From Nanobdellota archaeon (GTDB lineage: Archaea > Nanobdellota > Nanobdellia > SCGC-AAA011-G17 > GW2011-AR17): 40,940 nt of DNA. The position numbers and the translations under genes were made by a program. Positions 29,811 to 37,626 of the stretch are shown in pieces; within the stretch, counting starts at the first letter, position 1, and the number at the start of each line of letters is the position of its first letter. The notes beneath the pieces were generated by a model. It saw nothing but the letters and a program-made list of their open reading frames with translations. It was not told where the DNA came from and searched no databases. The stretch is from the NCBI GenBank assembly GCA_030018575.1, contig JASEIA010000002.1, positions 1 to 40,940 of the forward strand. The letters run 5' to 3'.

Positions 29811-30593
29811 CTACTTTATATTCTTTATCTCTTCCTCAAGCGCGTCAAGCTCTTCGTCAAACAGCTCCATTGCTGTCAGCAATATCTGCTTTGCGCTGAG
29901 CTGTCCCCAGCTCTCCAAAGTGACTATGAAATCTTCCTTGCTTCCTGAAACCTGTATTGCCTCGGGGCACGCGTCAACGCAAGCCATGCACAAGTCGCAT
30001 TTTGCCTCGTCAGTTACCTTGAGCTTCTTGCCGTCAAGCTTCAGTATTTTCTTGGGGCAGACATCAACGCTTTCCTTTGCGTCCTTGCTTTCCTTTATCT
30101 TGAATATTGGGTATCCCTGGAAAAAAACAATTCCCGGGCTGAATTTTATGTGGTCTTTTCCCTCGCCAAGCTGCGCAGCCATCTCAAGCTTGAGCGTTTG
30201 CCCTTCAAACAGCTTTACAATGGGCATCTTTGGATAAACCGGGGTTATTTCAGGATCCTTTGATTTTATGTTTTCAGCATAAACAATGCAGGGCCCTGCC
30301 TTGTTGATTGTCATCTTAACCTGGCACCTTGCGCATCCTGCGCCCTTGCACTTGCATTTTGAAGGTAAATTATATGACTTTAAATCAGTATGCAGGGGCA
30401 ATAAGCCAAGCCTGTGCGAAAGAATCTCATCATAAAGCGCAGAGCCGTTTTCTGCAAATGTAACTTCCTCTATTGCCATTGCAGGCACCTTGTTGATAAC
30501 AAGCCTTCTTAGCGTGTTTACATATGCAGGAGAAACCCCTGGCAGCACAAAACTGGCATTTTGCTTGTCTGAGTGGATAATTTCAAGTTTCAT
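29811..30593 (-). CDS. rpoD: RNA polymerase subunit D (Rpb3/RpoA-like) with Fe-S domain
   Basis: A 260-residue protein. The start at 30593 (M-K-L-E-I-I-H-S) overlaps the S11 stop by 4 nt; an upstream ATG at 30629 would be mostly inside S11. The dimerisation domain has V-N-T-L-R-R-L-V-I and H-R-L-G-L-L-P. A zinc-like C-K-C-K-G-A-G-C-A-R-C follows. The ferredoxin-like D3 insert has D-V-C-P-K-K and C-D-L-C-M-A-C-V-D-A-C-P, enough for at least one Fe-S cluster. Subunit D with L nucleates RNA polymerase assembly; D3 clusters occur only in some archaea. Confidence 0.95.
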   Translation of the reverse strand: MKLEIIHSDKQNASFVLPGVSPAYVNTLRRLVINKVPAMAIEEVTFAENGSALYDEILSHRLGLLPLHTDLKSYNLPSKCKCKGAGCARCQVKMTINKAGPCIVYAENIKSKDPEITPVYPKMPIVKLFEGQTLKLEMAAQLGEGKDHIKFSPGIVFFQGYPIFKIKESKDAKESVDVCPKKILKLDGKKLKVTDEAKCDLCMACVDACPEAIQVSGSKEDFIVTLESWGQLSAKQILLTAMELFDEELDALEEEIKNIK

Positions 30594-30997
30594 ACTCTTC
30601 TTCCTCTTTTGCCGCCCTTTTTCCTGCACCTGTCGTGCGGGACAGCTGTTATGTCCTCAATATCGCCTATCCTTAGCCCTGCCCTTGAAAGCGCCCTGAT
30701 TGCAGCCTGCGCCCCTGGTCCTGTGTTGTTTGGGCCGTTGTGCCCGCCAGGCGCCCTTACTTTAATGTGAATTGCGTTTATGCCCTTTTCCCTTGCCCCC
30801 TCTGCAACCAGCTTTGCAGCTGCCATTGCCGCTGAAGGCGAGGATTCCATTCTGTGGGCTTTTACAACCATTCCGCCCGAGACTTTTGCAATTGTTTCAG
30901 AGCCTGTTATATCAGTAACATGGATTATTGTATTATTATAAGAGGAATAAATGTGCGCTATTCCCCATCTTAATTTTTCATTCTTCTGCGGAAACAT
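30590..30997 (-). CDS. rpsK: Ribosomal protein S11
   Basis: A 135-residue S11 (uS11): I-Y-S-S-Y-N-N-T-I-I-H-V-T-D, A-P-G-G-H-N-G-P and the C-terminal P-H-D-R-C-R-K-K-G-G-K-R-G-R-R-V. Overlaps S4 by 20 nt and rpoD by 4 nt; order S13-S4-S11-rpoD is standard in archaea. Confidence 0.95.
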   Translation of the reverse strand: MFPQKNEKLRWGIAHIYSSYNNTIIHVTDITGSETIAKVSGGMVVKAHRMESSPSAAMAAAKLVAEGAREKGINAIHIKVRAPGGHNGPNNTGPGAQAAIRALSRAGLRIGDIEDITAVPHDRCRKKGGKRGRRV

Positions 30998-31577
30998 CTT
31001 CTTTCTCCTTTGCTTCTTCTTTTTTCTCTGCCTTTATCTCTGCTTTTTGCTCTCCCTTCTTCAACGCAACCTTTCTTTCAGGATGCTCTGCGTCTGCAAG
31101 CCCTGAAGTCGGCCTGAATGTGATCATTGCCTCCTGCCCCGCAAGCAGTATGTATGAAGGGGATGTTAATTTCCTGCTGTTAAGCATGACGTGCCCGTGG
31201 GTGATGAACTGCCTTGCCTGCTTCATGCTTTTTGCAAAGCCTCTCCTGAAAACATGAGTCTGAAGCCTTCTTTCAAGTATGTCCTTTACTCCCAAGTCAA
31301 GTACATTCTCAAGCTTTGTGCCTTCTGCCATGAGCCCGAGCTTCTCAAGCCTTTTCCTGAATAACTGCTCTTCTTTCTCAGCCTGCTTTCCTGTCTTTGT
31401 GATAAGCTGCTTTGCCTGGGCTTTTATTCTCTTGAGCTTTGAGCTCATCTTCCATATCTCTGTCTTGTTTTTTAGCCCGTAATCTTCCTGAAGCTTGTTC
31501 TCTTCGTTAATCCTCTCTGCCTTCCACGGATGCATGGGCGGGGAGTACTTTTTCCTCTGCTTTCTGGGGTCTCCCAT
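30978..31577 (-). CDS. rpsD: Ribosomal protein S4
   Basis: A 199-residue S4 (uS4). The S4 RNA-binding segment is R-R-L-Q-T-H-V-F-R-R-G-F-A then A-R-Q-F-I-T-H-G-H-V. The N-terminus (M-G-D-P-R-K-Q-R-K-K-Y) is typical. The last 30 residues form an acidic/lysine tail (K-K-E-E-A-K-E-K-E) absent from many relatives. It starts 1 nt after S13. Confidence 0.95.
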   Translation of the reverse strand: MGDPRKQRKKYSPPMHPWKAERINEENKLQEDYGLKNKTEIWKMSSKLKRIKAQAKQLITKTGKQAEKEEQLFRKRLEKLGLMAEGTKLENVLDLGVKDILERRLQTHVFRRGFAKSMKQARQFITHGHVMLNSRKLTSPSYILLAGQEAMITFRPTSGLADAEHPERKVALKKGEQKAEIKAEKKEEAKEKEDVSAEE

Positions 31578-31578
31578 C

Positions 31579-32064
31579 TTACTTTTTCGCCCCGCCTGCT
31601 GCCGGCACTATTTTCTTCTTGACTACGCCGAGTGATTTTCCGTGCCTGAAGTGCGCCTTTGTGCTCTGCCCCCTTACAGGCTGGCCTGCAGCGTGCCTCA
31701 TTCCCTTGAATGACCTTATTTTCTTCATTATCTTGATGTCATTTCCCACATAGAATGCGAGGTCTGCGCCGTGAAGGTGCATGTCATTTCCTGTCTCGTA
31801 ATCCTTTCTCCTGTTTATCATCCATACAGGGATATTGTGCTTGAGCGGGTCCTTGACAGCATTCTGGATTTTTTCAAGCTCTGCGTCGCTTAATGCGCCA
31901 ATCTTCGCGCTCTCGTCAATATTGAGAACATAGCATATTGCGTGAGCCATTGCAAAACCAACGCCTCTTATGTCTGCAAGAGCCATTAGGACTTTTCTTG
32001 TTCCGGGGATGGTTTGGTCTATAAGCCTTACCATCTGCCTTATGTTTTCGGTTTGTGTTACCAT
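31579..32064 (-). CDS. rpsM: Ribosomal protein S13
   Basis: A 161-residue S13 (uS13): I-R-G-V-G-F-A-M-A-H-A-I-C, then M-R-H-A-A-G-Q-P-V-R-G-Q-S-T-K-A-H-F-R-H-G-K. First gene of the S13-S4-S11-rpoD operon. Unlike most genes here it has a leader of roughly 55 nt, with a short upstream open frame overlapping its start. Confidence 0.95.
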   Translation of the reverse strand: MVTQTENIRQMVRLIDQTIPGTRKVLMALADIRGVGFAMAHAICYVLNIDESAKIGALSDAELEKIQNAVKDPLKHNIPVWMINRRKDYETGNDMHLHGADLAFYVGNDIKIMKKIRSFKGMRHAAGQPVRGQSTKAHFRHGKSLGVVKKKIVPAAGGAKK

Positions 32065-32111
32065 AATTCTTCACGTGTTTTGGAACGACAGTCAGCAACA
32101 GCTCGTGCCAT
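32058..32111 (-). other. Possible leader peptide (uORF) of the S13 operon
   Basis: An ATG at 32111 opens a 17-codon frame (M-A-R-A-V-A-D-C-R-S-K-T-R-E-E-L-W) whose TAA overlaps the second and third codons of S13. It begins about 10 nt after the expected transcription start. The basic composition and overlap could couple or tune S13 translation. Short frames arise by chance, so support is weak. Confidence 0.25.
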
Positions 32112-32137
32112 CCCTTTGATTTCTTTTCTGTTAACTA

Positions 32138-32155
32138 AGCCTATTTAAATAGTTT
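32138..32155 (-). promoter_or_regulatory. TATA box of the S13 operon
   Basis: The palindromic ctatttaaatag (32141-32152) lies in the gap between the DUF655 gene and S13. Transcription would begin near 32121, leaving a leader of about 57 nt. Confidence 0.55.
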
Positions 32156-32162
32156 TCCTTTT

Positions 32163-32717
32163 TTAGCGGACAAACAGCTTGTGCTTGTCTTCGTTGTTTA
32201 TCTCGCTGATTATCCTTTTTACGACTGCTTTCTCAGGGTCAGGCAGCAGTTTTATCCTTGCCCTCATGTCCTCAAAGCTCTCAAACGGCTTGTCCTGCCT
32301 TTTTTCAACGATTTCCCACATGTGCTTTTTGCCTATCCCGGGCAGAAGCTCCATCTGGTGCATTCTTGTTGTTATTGCCCCTGCCTTGTTGAAAAATTCA
32401 ATATACTTTGCCTTGTCCTTTGCAACAAGCTCTTTTACAGCCTCCACAAGCGCGTGCTTTGCAGTCTCTGTAAGCTTTTCCGGAAGCAGCTTTCCTGAAA
32501 CATGGTGTATCTCGTCCCTCTTTCCTTCGCCAATGTACACGACATGCATTGACTGCAGCGCAGCCTCTTTCTTGGGGATTAATTCAAGCAGCGAGAAATG
32601 CGAAGTGCCGAGAGCCTGGACTATTGCAGTCTTCCTGAACATCGGCCTGTTGTCAAACGGATAGCCGTTCGGCAGGAAGTCCAGTATAATTGCCTGCTCC
32701 TCTTTGCTCTCTTCCAT
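32163..32717 (-). CDS. DUF655-family RNA-binding protein
   Basis: A 184-residue protein of the archaeal DUF655 family (COG1491). It has an OB-like N-terminal part (I-L-D-F-L-P-N-G-Y-P-F-D) and a helix-hairpin-helix segment L-L-P-G-I-G-K-K-H-M-W-E-I. Members sit next to rpoF and L21e in many archaea and are predicted to bind RNA; exact function unknown. It starts 5 nt after rpoF. Confidence 0.88.
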   Translation of the reverse strand: MEESKEEQAIILDFLPNGYPFDNRPMFRKTAIVQALGTSHFSLLELIPKKEAALQSMHVVYIGEGKRDEIHHVSGKLLPEKLTETAKHALVEAVKELVAKDKAKYIEFFNKAGAITTRMHQMELLPGIGKKHMWEIVEKRQDKPFESFEDMRARIKLLPDPEKAVVKRIISEINNEDKHKLFVR

Positions 32718-32722
32718 TTTAA

Positions 32723-33058
32723 TCAGTCCTGGAGCGCCTCTAGAAGTTTCTGGTAATCCTCTTCCTTAAGCGTCAAAGCCTCGCCAGAAAGCATGCACTT
32801 TATGCTGTCCATATCCTTTGGCGCAATGTCAATGAGCTTTGCTATGTGCCTGTCCTTGAGCCTCAGTATGTTAAGCTCCCCTATCTTCTTTTTCAAGGCA
32901 GATATTCCTTTTTCCTTTATGCTGAAGTTGTTCAGGAATTCCTTTGTCTTGTTTGCCCTGAAAGCCAGTTCCTTGTCCCTTTTCTCAATCTTTGCAAGCT
33001 TTTCCTTCAGCTCCGCCATTGTAAGCGGAACCTCGCTGATTGCTTTTATGTCAGTCAT
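32723..33058 (-). CDS. rpoF: RNA polymerase subunit F (Rpb4)
   Basis: A 111-residue protein. The helical HRDC-like C-terminal half (L-K-D-R-H-I-A-K-L-I-D-I-A-P-K-D) and the position between L21e and DUF655 identify archaeal RpoF. It forms the polymerase stalk with subunit E. It overlaps L21e by 4 nt. Confidence 0.88.
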   Translation of the reverse strand: MTDIKAISEVPLTMAELKEKLAKIEKRDKELAFRANKTKEFLNNFSIKEKGISALKKKIGELNILRLKDRHIAKLIDIAPKDMDSIKCMLSGEALTLKEEDYQKLLEALQD

Positions 33059-33390
33059 TTTTTCACCTTGGCTTTTTCTGCCTTTACTGTTCTATCTGCC
33101 TTAATTTTCAGCAAATGAACCGGGTGCGCAATTATCATTTTTTCCATGCTTCCGTCTTTTATCAGGACTTTTACGCATTCGCCCTGCTTTCCTATTACGA
33201 CTCCGCTCTTGCCCTGGAACCTGGGGTAGGGCATTCCTCCGTGCACAGACGGCTCAGGCTTCAGGACCACGCTTTCGCCTTCCTCAAACTTGTTGAAGAA
33301 CCTGCTGATGGCTACCTTTCCCTTCTCGCCTTCAGGCTTCTTGAGCTTGCTCCTTGTCTTTCTCCTGAAACCGCCTATTCTTTGAACCAT
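33055..33390 (-). CDS. rpl21e: Ribosomal protein L21e
   Basis: A 111-residue L21e (eL21): G-F-R-R-K-T-R-S-K, H-G-G-M-P-Y-P-R-F-Q-G-K-S-G-V-V and A-H-P-V-H-L. An AGGAGA ribosome-binding site lies about 10 nt upstream. A TATA box (gtttataaac, about 33440-33449) drives the L21e-rpoF-DUF655 operon. Confidence 0.93.
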   Translation of the reverse strand: MVQRIGGFRRKTRSKLKKPEGEKGKVAISRFFNKFEEGESVVLKPEPSVHGGMPYPRFQGKSGVVIGKQGECVKVLIKDGSMEKMIIAHPVHLLKIKADRTVKAEKAKVKK

Positions 33391-33451
33391 AGTAATGTCT
33401 CCTAAAACCTATCCTATCGAGGAAAAGAGAAACCAAGTGTGTTTATAAACC

Positions 33452-33799
33452 TTACGCCTTATTCCCTGTTGCGTTCTCAGCCTTCTTCTTCCCAAAAGGC
33501 AGCTTTGACAATGCACTGCATTCAAGGCAGGCAATGATTATTGCCTTATTTTTTGTCCTTATTCTTGCGTTCTTGCCGGGAACTAAAAATGCATTGCACT
33601 TTTTGCAGAACTTTCTTTTCAGTGCAAACGGGATTCTTGTGTTTGTCCTTGTTGAGATTTTTCTTGCAAGCTCCACATACCTCTTTGCAAGCTTCGGTTC
33701 TTTATTGAAAACTGCCTCTGCTTCCGAGAACAGCTTCTCAATCCGCTCTTTTGCGATTGACGCCTGCTTCTCCTTTCTTCCCCTGAATCCCCGCTTCAT
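33452..33799 (-). CDS. rnp4: RNase P protein component 4 (Rpp21)
   Basis: A 115-residue protein of the Rpr2/Rpp21 family: helical N-terminal half with L-A-K-R-Y-V-E-L-A-R-K-I-S, then a zinc ribbon C65-K-K-C68 and C91-L-E-C94. It pairs with Rpp29 in archaeal RNase P, which trims tRNA 5' ends. Promoter-like tatatatagg lies at about 33820-33830. Confidence 0.9.
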   Translation of the reverse strand: MKRGFRGRKEKQASIAKERIEKLFSEAEAVFNKEPKLAKRYVELARKISTRTNTRIPFALKRKFCKKCNAFLVPGKNARIRTKNKAIIIACLECSALSKLPFGKKKAENATGNKA

Positions 33800-33883
33800 G
33801 CGAAGAAAGTGTTGTTTTTAGTATATATAGGTAACTGCCCTAATTGCGCAACCTTTTTAATTCAGGCTTGCTTTACATTGCTT

Positions 33884-34462
33884 ATGGCTTCATCGGACTG
33901 GTTTGAAATCAAAAGGCAGCTTTTCCATCTTTTCCTTGGGATAGGCATAGTCATTCTTTACAACTTTCATATTCTCAGAGCAAGGCTTATTTTTGCAGTC
34001 ATAGTCCTGGGAATACTCGCCTCAATTGCGTCTGCAAAATACAAGATTCCGGGCGTTGCATGGTTCCTTGACAATTTTGAGAGAAAGCATGCGAAATTCC
34101 CGGGGAAGGGCGCCCTGTTTTATGCGCTAGGCTGCTTCACAGTAATAGGGCTTTTTCCGCCTGACATAGCATCAGCCGCAATACTGGTGCTTGCTGCAGG
34201 AGACTCGTTCTCAACATTGGTGGGGAAGCATTTTGGAAAGCATAAGATGGGAAGCAAGTCAGTAGAGGGGACAGCTGCAGGAATTATTCTTGGATTTTTA
34301 GGGGCTTTTATTTTTGTTCCTTTCCTGACTGCATTTCTCGGCGCGTTTGTTGCAATGCTCTCAGAAGCCCTTGATATAAAGCTGTTCAACCGCGTCATAG
34401 ACGACAATCTTCTTGTGCCTATAGTTGCTGCGTTTGTAATGTACGGCTGGAGCCTGATTTAG
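33884..34462 (+). CDS. CTP-dependent polyprenol kinase-like membrane protein (dolichol/phytol kinase family)
   Basis: A 192-residue protein. The start at 33884 (M-A-S-S-D-W-F-E-I-K-R-Q) is preferred over the open extension from 33809, as the TATA-like ctttttaatt lies within it. Six or so membrane helices are seen. The family motif A-A-G-D-S-F-S-T-L-V-G-K-H-F-G-K-H-K then S-K-S-V-E-G-T-A-A-G (about 106-132) matches COG0170, the dolichol, phytol and diacylglycerol kinases that use CTP. Probable role: phosphorylating an isoprenoid alcohol for lipid or glycan carriers; the substrate is not readable. Confidence 0.85.
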   Translation: MASSDWFEIKRQLFHLFLGIGIVILYNFHILRARLIFAVIVLGILASIASAKYKIPGVAWFLDNFERKHAKFPGKGALFYALGCFTVIGLFPPDIASAAILVLAAGDSFSTLVGKHFGKHKMGSKSVEGTAAGIILGFLGAFIFVPFLTAFLGAFVAMLSEALDIKLFNRVIDDNLLVPIVAAFVMYGWSLI

Positions 34463-34506
34463 CAAGTAGATTGTAGTAAGTAGTTTGTGGCTGCTAGAAG
34501 TTGCGC

Positions 34507-34797
34507 TTAATATTTCTTTTTGCCAGAATACAATAAGCTTGACATCATGTTGCTTAAGTTGTCATCATATGGAACAACTCTTCCGCCGCCTGCTGTCTTC
34601 CCTTCTTTTGGCGCGGGCTTTGGCGTCTGCTGGAACTGCTGCGGCTGGTAACTTTGCTGTTGTTGCTGTGCAGGCTGTGAAGGCGCCATTCCGCACTGCC
34701 TTTCCCTCTTAGAAATCATGTCCTGGATTGCCATTGCCAATTTCTTCAAGTCATCAAGGCTTTCCTTCTCCGTGTCAAATGAAATCTGCACCTGCAT
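34507..34797 (-). CDS. Small glutamine-rich protein, hypothetical
   Basis: A 96-residue protein. It has an N-terminal strand-helix part (M-Q-V-Q-I-S-F-D then L-D-D-L-K-K-L-A-M-A-I-Q-D-M-I), a disordered middle rich in Q and P (Q-Q-Q-Q-Q-S-Y-Q-P-Q-Q-F-Q-Q), and a C-terminus L-S-N-M-M-S-S-L-L-Y-S-G-K-K-K-Y. No family is recognised. The pattern resembles a short dimerising module with a flexible linker and a binding peptide at the end. Confidence 0.6.
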   Translation of the reverse strand: MQVQISFDTEKESLDDLKKLAMAIQDMISKRERQCGMAPSQPAQQQQQSYQPQQFQQTPKPAPKEGKTAGGGRVVPYDDNLSNMMSSLLYSGKKKY

Positions 34798-35111
34798 TTT
34801 ATTATTTTGAGTAATTGGTTGTTTATATACTTTTTTGTTTTCTGGTTATCTTCAAACTTCGGCATATCCTACTTTTGGCGGTTCTTGCGCTTGGTGCTAT
34901 TCCACGAGGCATTTACGCCCAAACCGCAAAAATCGTCTAAGAAAGGTGTCATCTGCCGATGTTTGAACAATATCTGCTTTATTTTGGGATAACACAGCTC
35001 TATTTTGGAGAGGGCACGTTATGAAACTTCAAAAACCAAATAATATTTGGATACTACAAGCCAAAAAAACCATGTAAAAGTTTATAAACTTAACAGGCTT
35101 GTTATGCTAAT
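34798..35111. other. 314-nt gene-free region: MITE-like copy and promoter
   Basis: The region contains the TATA-like ttatatac (34822-34829), the MITE-like copy 2 (34849-34974), about 100 nt of AT-rich sequence without recognisable features, and a TATA box gtttataaactt (35079-35090) for the small membrane-protein pair. A frame crossing the element is not supported as protein. Confidence 0.5.
34849..34974 (+). mobile_element. 126-bp MITE-like repeat, copy 2
   Basis: 125 of 126 positions match 10580-10705. Terminal inverted repeats lie at 34851-34867 and 34951-34967. Like copy 1 it stands in a gap, upstream of a TATA box and gene start. The flanks differ between copies, so the edges of the shared block define the repeat. 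Confidence 0.65.
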
Positions 35112-35291
35112 ATGGACAAAGAAGGAAGGTATAACCTGCTGATTGCTTTGGATGTGATTGGATTTTCAATTATAATACTAGGCCTGTTTCTGGTCAGATT
35201 TGGAAAAAGTGAAATCATGTCCATATTGGGCGGCTTTGTAGTTGCAGCCGGGCTTGCATTGCTTGGAATAACGAGGTATGTAAGAAAATGA
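35112..35291 (+). CDS. Small two-helix membrane protein (pair, first)
   Basis: A 59-residue frame with two strong hydrophobic helices (L-L-I-A-L-D-V-I-G-F-S-I-I-I-L-G-L-F-L-V and I-L-G-G-F-V-V-A-A-G-L-A-L-L-G-I) separated by R-F-G-K-S-E, and a basic end. A TATA box 22-33 nt upstream supports expression. Its stop overlaps the next small gene as ATGA. No family is recognised. Confidence 0.6.
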   Translation: MDKEGRYNLLIALDVIGFSIIILGLFLVRFGKSEIMSILGGFVVAAGLALLGITRYVRK

Positions 35292-35416
35292 TTTCAGAAT
35301 ATATCCCCTACGCCGTGATACTGATGGAAGCAATAACCATAAAATTAGCCGAGAAAAAAACCGCCCTGATACTTACATTATTTTCTATTGCTTCAGCAGT
35401 AATGTTCTTTGCTTAA
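35288..35416 (+). CDS. Small membrane protein (pair, second)
   Basis: A 42-residue frame starting in an ATGA overlap with the gene before it. Hydrophobic stretches Y-I-P-Y-A-V-I-L-M-E-A-I-T-I and A-L-I-L-T-L-F-S-I-A-S-A-V-M-F-F-A flank a short A-E-K-K-T. The 4-nt overlap suggests coupled translation with its neighbour, perhaps a heteromeric membrane pair. Function unknown. Confidence 0.5.
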   Translation: MISEYIPYAVILMEAITIKLAEKKTALILTLFSIASAVMFFA

Positions 35417-35460
35417 GGGTTTTGCGCAAATGATTTTCAGGCGGAATAAAACATTATGCT

Positions 35461-36777
35461 TTACTTCAGAATAACTTCCTTTGAATGCGCCAAAACCCAT
35501 TCTTCTTTCGCCTGCCTCACGCCCTGCACCTTGAACCTGATGCCTTCCTTGCCTAGCAGGTTCTGCAGATATTTTGCCTGCTTCTTAATTACTTTCTCGT
35601 CAAACTTATGCGAAGAAAGCATTGTCCCGGGCTTTGGCACGAATGGATTTATTGAAACATAGCATTCTGCCCTGCACATCTTTTTTGCCTTTATGATGAA
35701 CGCAGCCATCTCTTCCAATGCCTTCTCATCCTGTCCTGGAATTCCAATCATGAAATACATTTTAATCGTGTCGAAAGAAAGCCCATTGGCATTTTCAATA
35801 AATTTGAAGTACTGCTCGTCCTTTACATGCTTTCCAATCTTAAATCTCAATTCCTCATTGCATTCAGGAGCAATAGTCAGTGTCCGTTGCCCTCCTTTTT
35901 TAATGAGTTCCAAAAACTCCCTGTCAGCAAGCTCCACCTTGATTGAAGGCACTGAGAATTCAAGGTTTTTGGAAATCAAATATTTTAAAATATCCTTTCT
36001 TGCAGGATGGGTGAATGAAGCAGTGTACAAAATCACTTTCTTTCTCTTGTTTAATGCAATCCCCTTGCCAATTATATCTTTTATTTTCTCAAGGCTTCTT
36101 ATCCTTACTCCCCCTCTAAGAGGCATTGGGCAGAATTTGCATACAAAAGGGCATCCTCTTTCAGGCTCAAGGAGAAATGCATTCCCGAACACATAATCCT
36201 TTGGCAAGCCAACAGGCAATGGCTGGTAAAGGGGGTAAGGCGCTTCATCAAGGCTTTTCAGGTAAGCGCATGATGGCTTTGAAGAGATTCCAGGAACGAA
36301 GATTCCGCTTATGCCTGCAATCTCCTTAAGGAAATTCTTCTTTGCCTCTTTTTCATCGCCTGCTTTATTCACCTCATACGCAGCAAGCACCTTTGGCAAT
36401 ACAAGCTCGGCATCGGCAATAACTAAAAAATCCATGTACTTTGAAAGAGCGTTAGGGTTCGCATTAACGCAAGGGCCTCCTGCGAATATTATTTGCTTTC
36501 TCTTTTCCTTCTCCAAAGAAATTCCCGCCTTTGAAAGCATCTTGGGCAGATTGTAATAGTCAGGCTCATACTGGAACGTGAAGCCGACAAGAGAGGAAGT
36601 TATCTTTCCCTCATCAAGAAATACCCTGCTGCAAATCCAGTTTGGAATGTTATTAACAAGATTGTAAATAATCAATACGCCGAGATTGTAAGCTCCGCCA
36701 AACTTCTTGTTGGGATAAACAATATCAAGCTGGTTAATGCCTTTCTTCCAGCTCTTCTGAATCAAAGGTAATTCCAT
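35461..36777 (-). CDS. B12-binding-type radical SAM protein
   Basis: A 438-residue protein. An N-terminal Rossmann-like region precedes the radical SAM cluster motif C209-P-F-V-C213-K-F-C216. Later E-R-G-C-P, I-A-P-E-C-N-E-E-L-R and Y-F-M-I-G-I-P-G-Q fit the TIM-barrel core shared with MiaB/elp3-like and B12-dependent enzymes. The N-part lacks the clear D-x-H-x-x-G cobalamin ligand motif. The reaction is unknown; candidates are methylthiolation or methylation. A TATA box (rc of cctttataaaac, about 36796-36807) lies upstream. Confidence 0.8.
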   Translation of the reverse strand: MELPLIQKSWKKGINQLDIVYPNKKFGGAYNLGVLIIYNLVNNIPNWICSRVFLDEGKITSSLVGFTFQYEPDYYNLPKMLSKAGISLEKEKRKQIIFAGGPCVNANPNALSKYMDFLVIADAELVLPKVLAAYEVNKAGDEKEAKKNFLKEIAGISGIFVPGISSKPSCAYLKSLDEAPYPLYQPLPVGLPKDYVFGNAFLLEPERGCPFVCKFCPMPLRGGVRIRSLEKIKDIIGKGIALNKRKKVILYTASFTHPARKDILKYLISKNLEFSVPSIKVELADREFLELIKKGGQRTLTIAPECNEELRFKIGKHVKDEQYFKFIENANGLSFDTIKMYFMIGIPGQDEKALEEMAAFIIKAKKMCRAECYVSINPFVPKPGTMLSSHKFDEKVIKKQAKYLQNLLGKEGIRFKVQGVRQAKEEWVLAHSKEVILK

Positions 36778-36843
36778 AAACTAGCAATTAGCTGTTTCCT
36801 TTATAAAACTTAGGAAAATAAAAAAATAAGAAAGGGGCTTTCC

Positions 36844-37572
36844 CTAACCCATGTAATTAATGTCTCTCGCCTGCTTGTGGTCCACTGTCTTCTTGGTCTG
36901 CTCCATCAGGGACTTCAGCTTCTGCTCAAACTGCACAGCAGCTTCCATCAATGGCTTAGGGTCTAATTTCAAGCCAAGGTAAGAATCCAGGACCTGCACG
37001 ACTTTTGCAGCAGAAGCGCTGTCAGGCAGCTGCGTGTGCGTTTCAATGAAAACGCCAACTATGTTCATTTCCTTTTCCTTTAGCACAAGCCCTGCAGTCA
37101 CCCCTACAATTATCCCCTCTTTCAGCTGCGTTACTTTTGACTCATCCATCTTTTTCTTTGCTTTCGCATCATTTGTGTAATAATACACATTGGAGGTTTC
37201 ACCCTTTGACATTATGCCCTCAATCGTAATAAGCTGCTTTGCGCCCAGCATCTCATAAAGGGATAAAATTGCATTTGAAATGTCCCATTCTATTCCGCGG
37301 ACATCGCTCAATGCGTGCACTATTATTATGTTCTCTTTTTCAGCGTAGAATATCTCAAGAGGCTGTATTATTTTTGAGTCATGCACAGCTGCTATGGGCA
37401 CTAATTTATTCGACCATATGAAGCCGATTGACTTTGCATTCAGGTGTTTTATTAAAAACTCAGTTGTTATTGTTGAAATAAGCCCCAATCCCGGGAATCC
37501 CTCTATGATAATCGGGCTTTTTGGCTTTTGTGTCAAGACTATCTGCATTTGCTCTTTTTGGTTGTTTTCCAT
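36844..37572 (-). CDS. PAC2-family proteasome assembly chaperone homologue (2)
   Basis: A 242-residue protein with I-I-I-E-G-F-P-G-L-G-L-I-S near 20-33, I-T-I-E-G-I near 116 and V-G-V-T-A-G-L-V-L near 156. The C-terminal 40 residues are a helix ending Y-M-G. It has the same domain as the protein at 7428-8180 but is diverged. Archaea often carry two PAC2 paralogues (PbaA/PbaB-like). Which one this is cannot be told. A TATA box lies at about 37596-37606. Confidence 0.85.
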   Translation of the reverse strand: MENNQKEQMQIVLTQKPKSPIIIEGFPGLGLISTITTEFLIKHLNAKSIGFIWSNKLVPIAAVHDSKIIQPLEIFYAEKENIIIVHALSDVRGIEWDISNAILSLYEMLGAKQLITIEGIMSKGETSNVYYYTNDAKAKKKMDESKVTQLKEGIIVGVTAGLVLKEKEMNIVGVFIETHTQLPDSASAAKVVQVLDSYLGLKLDPKPLMEAAVQFEQKLKSLMEQTKKTVDHKQARDINYMG

Positions 37573-37626
37573 GCTGTTTTATCTGTTTAAGCTGTATTTA
37601 TAGATTTCTATACTCGAGTATAATCT

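Noticed and set aside
34807..34992. 61-codon frame over the second MITE-like copy
   Set aside because: Shares only the element-derived part with the frame above; the ends are unrelated. Best explained as a by-product of the repeat.
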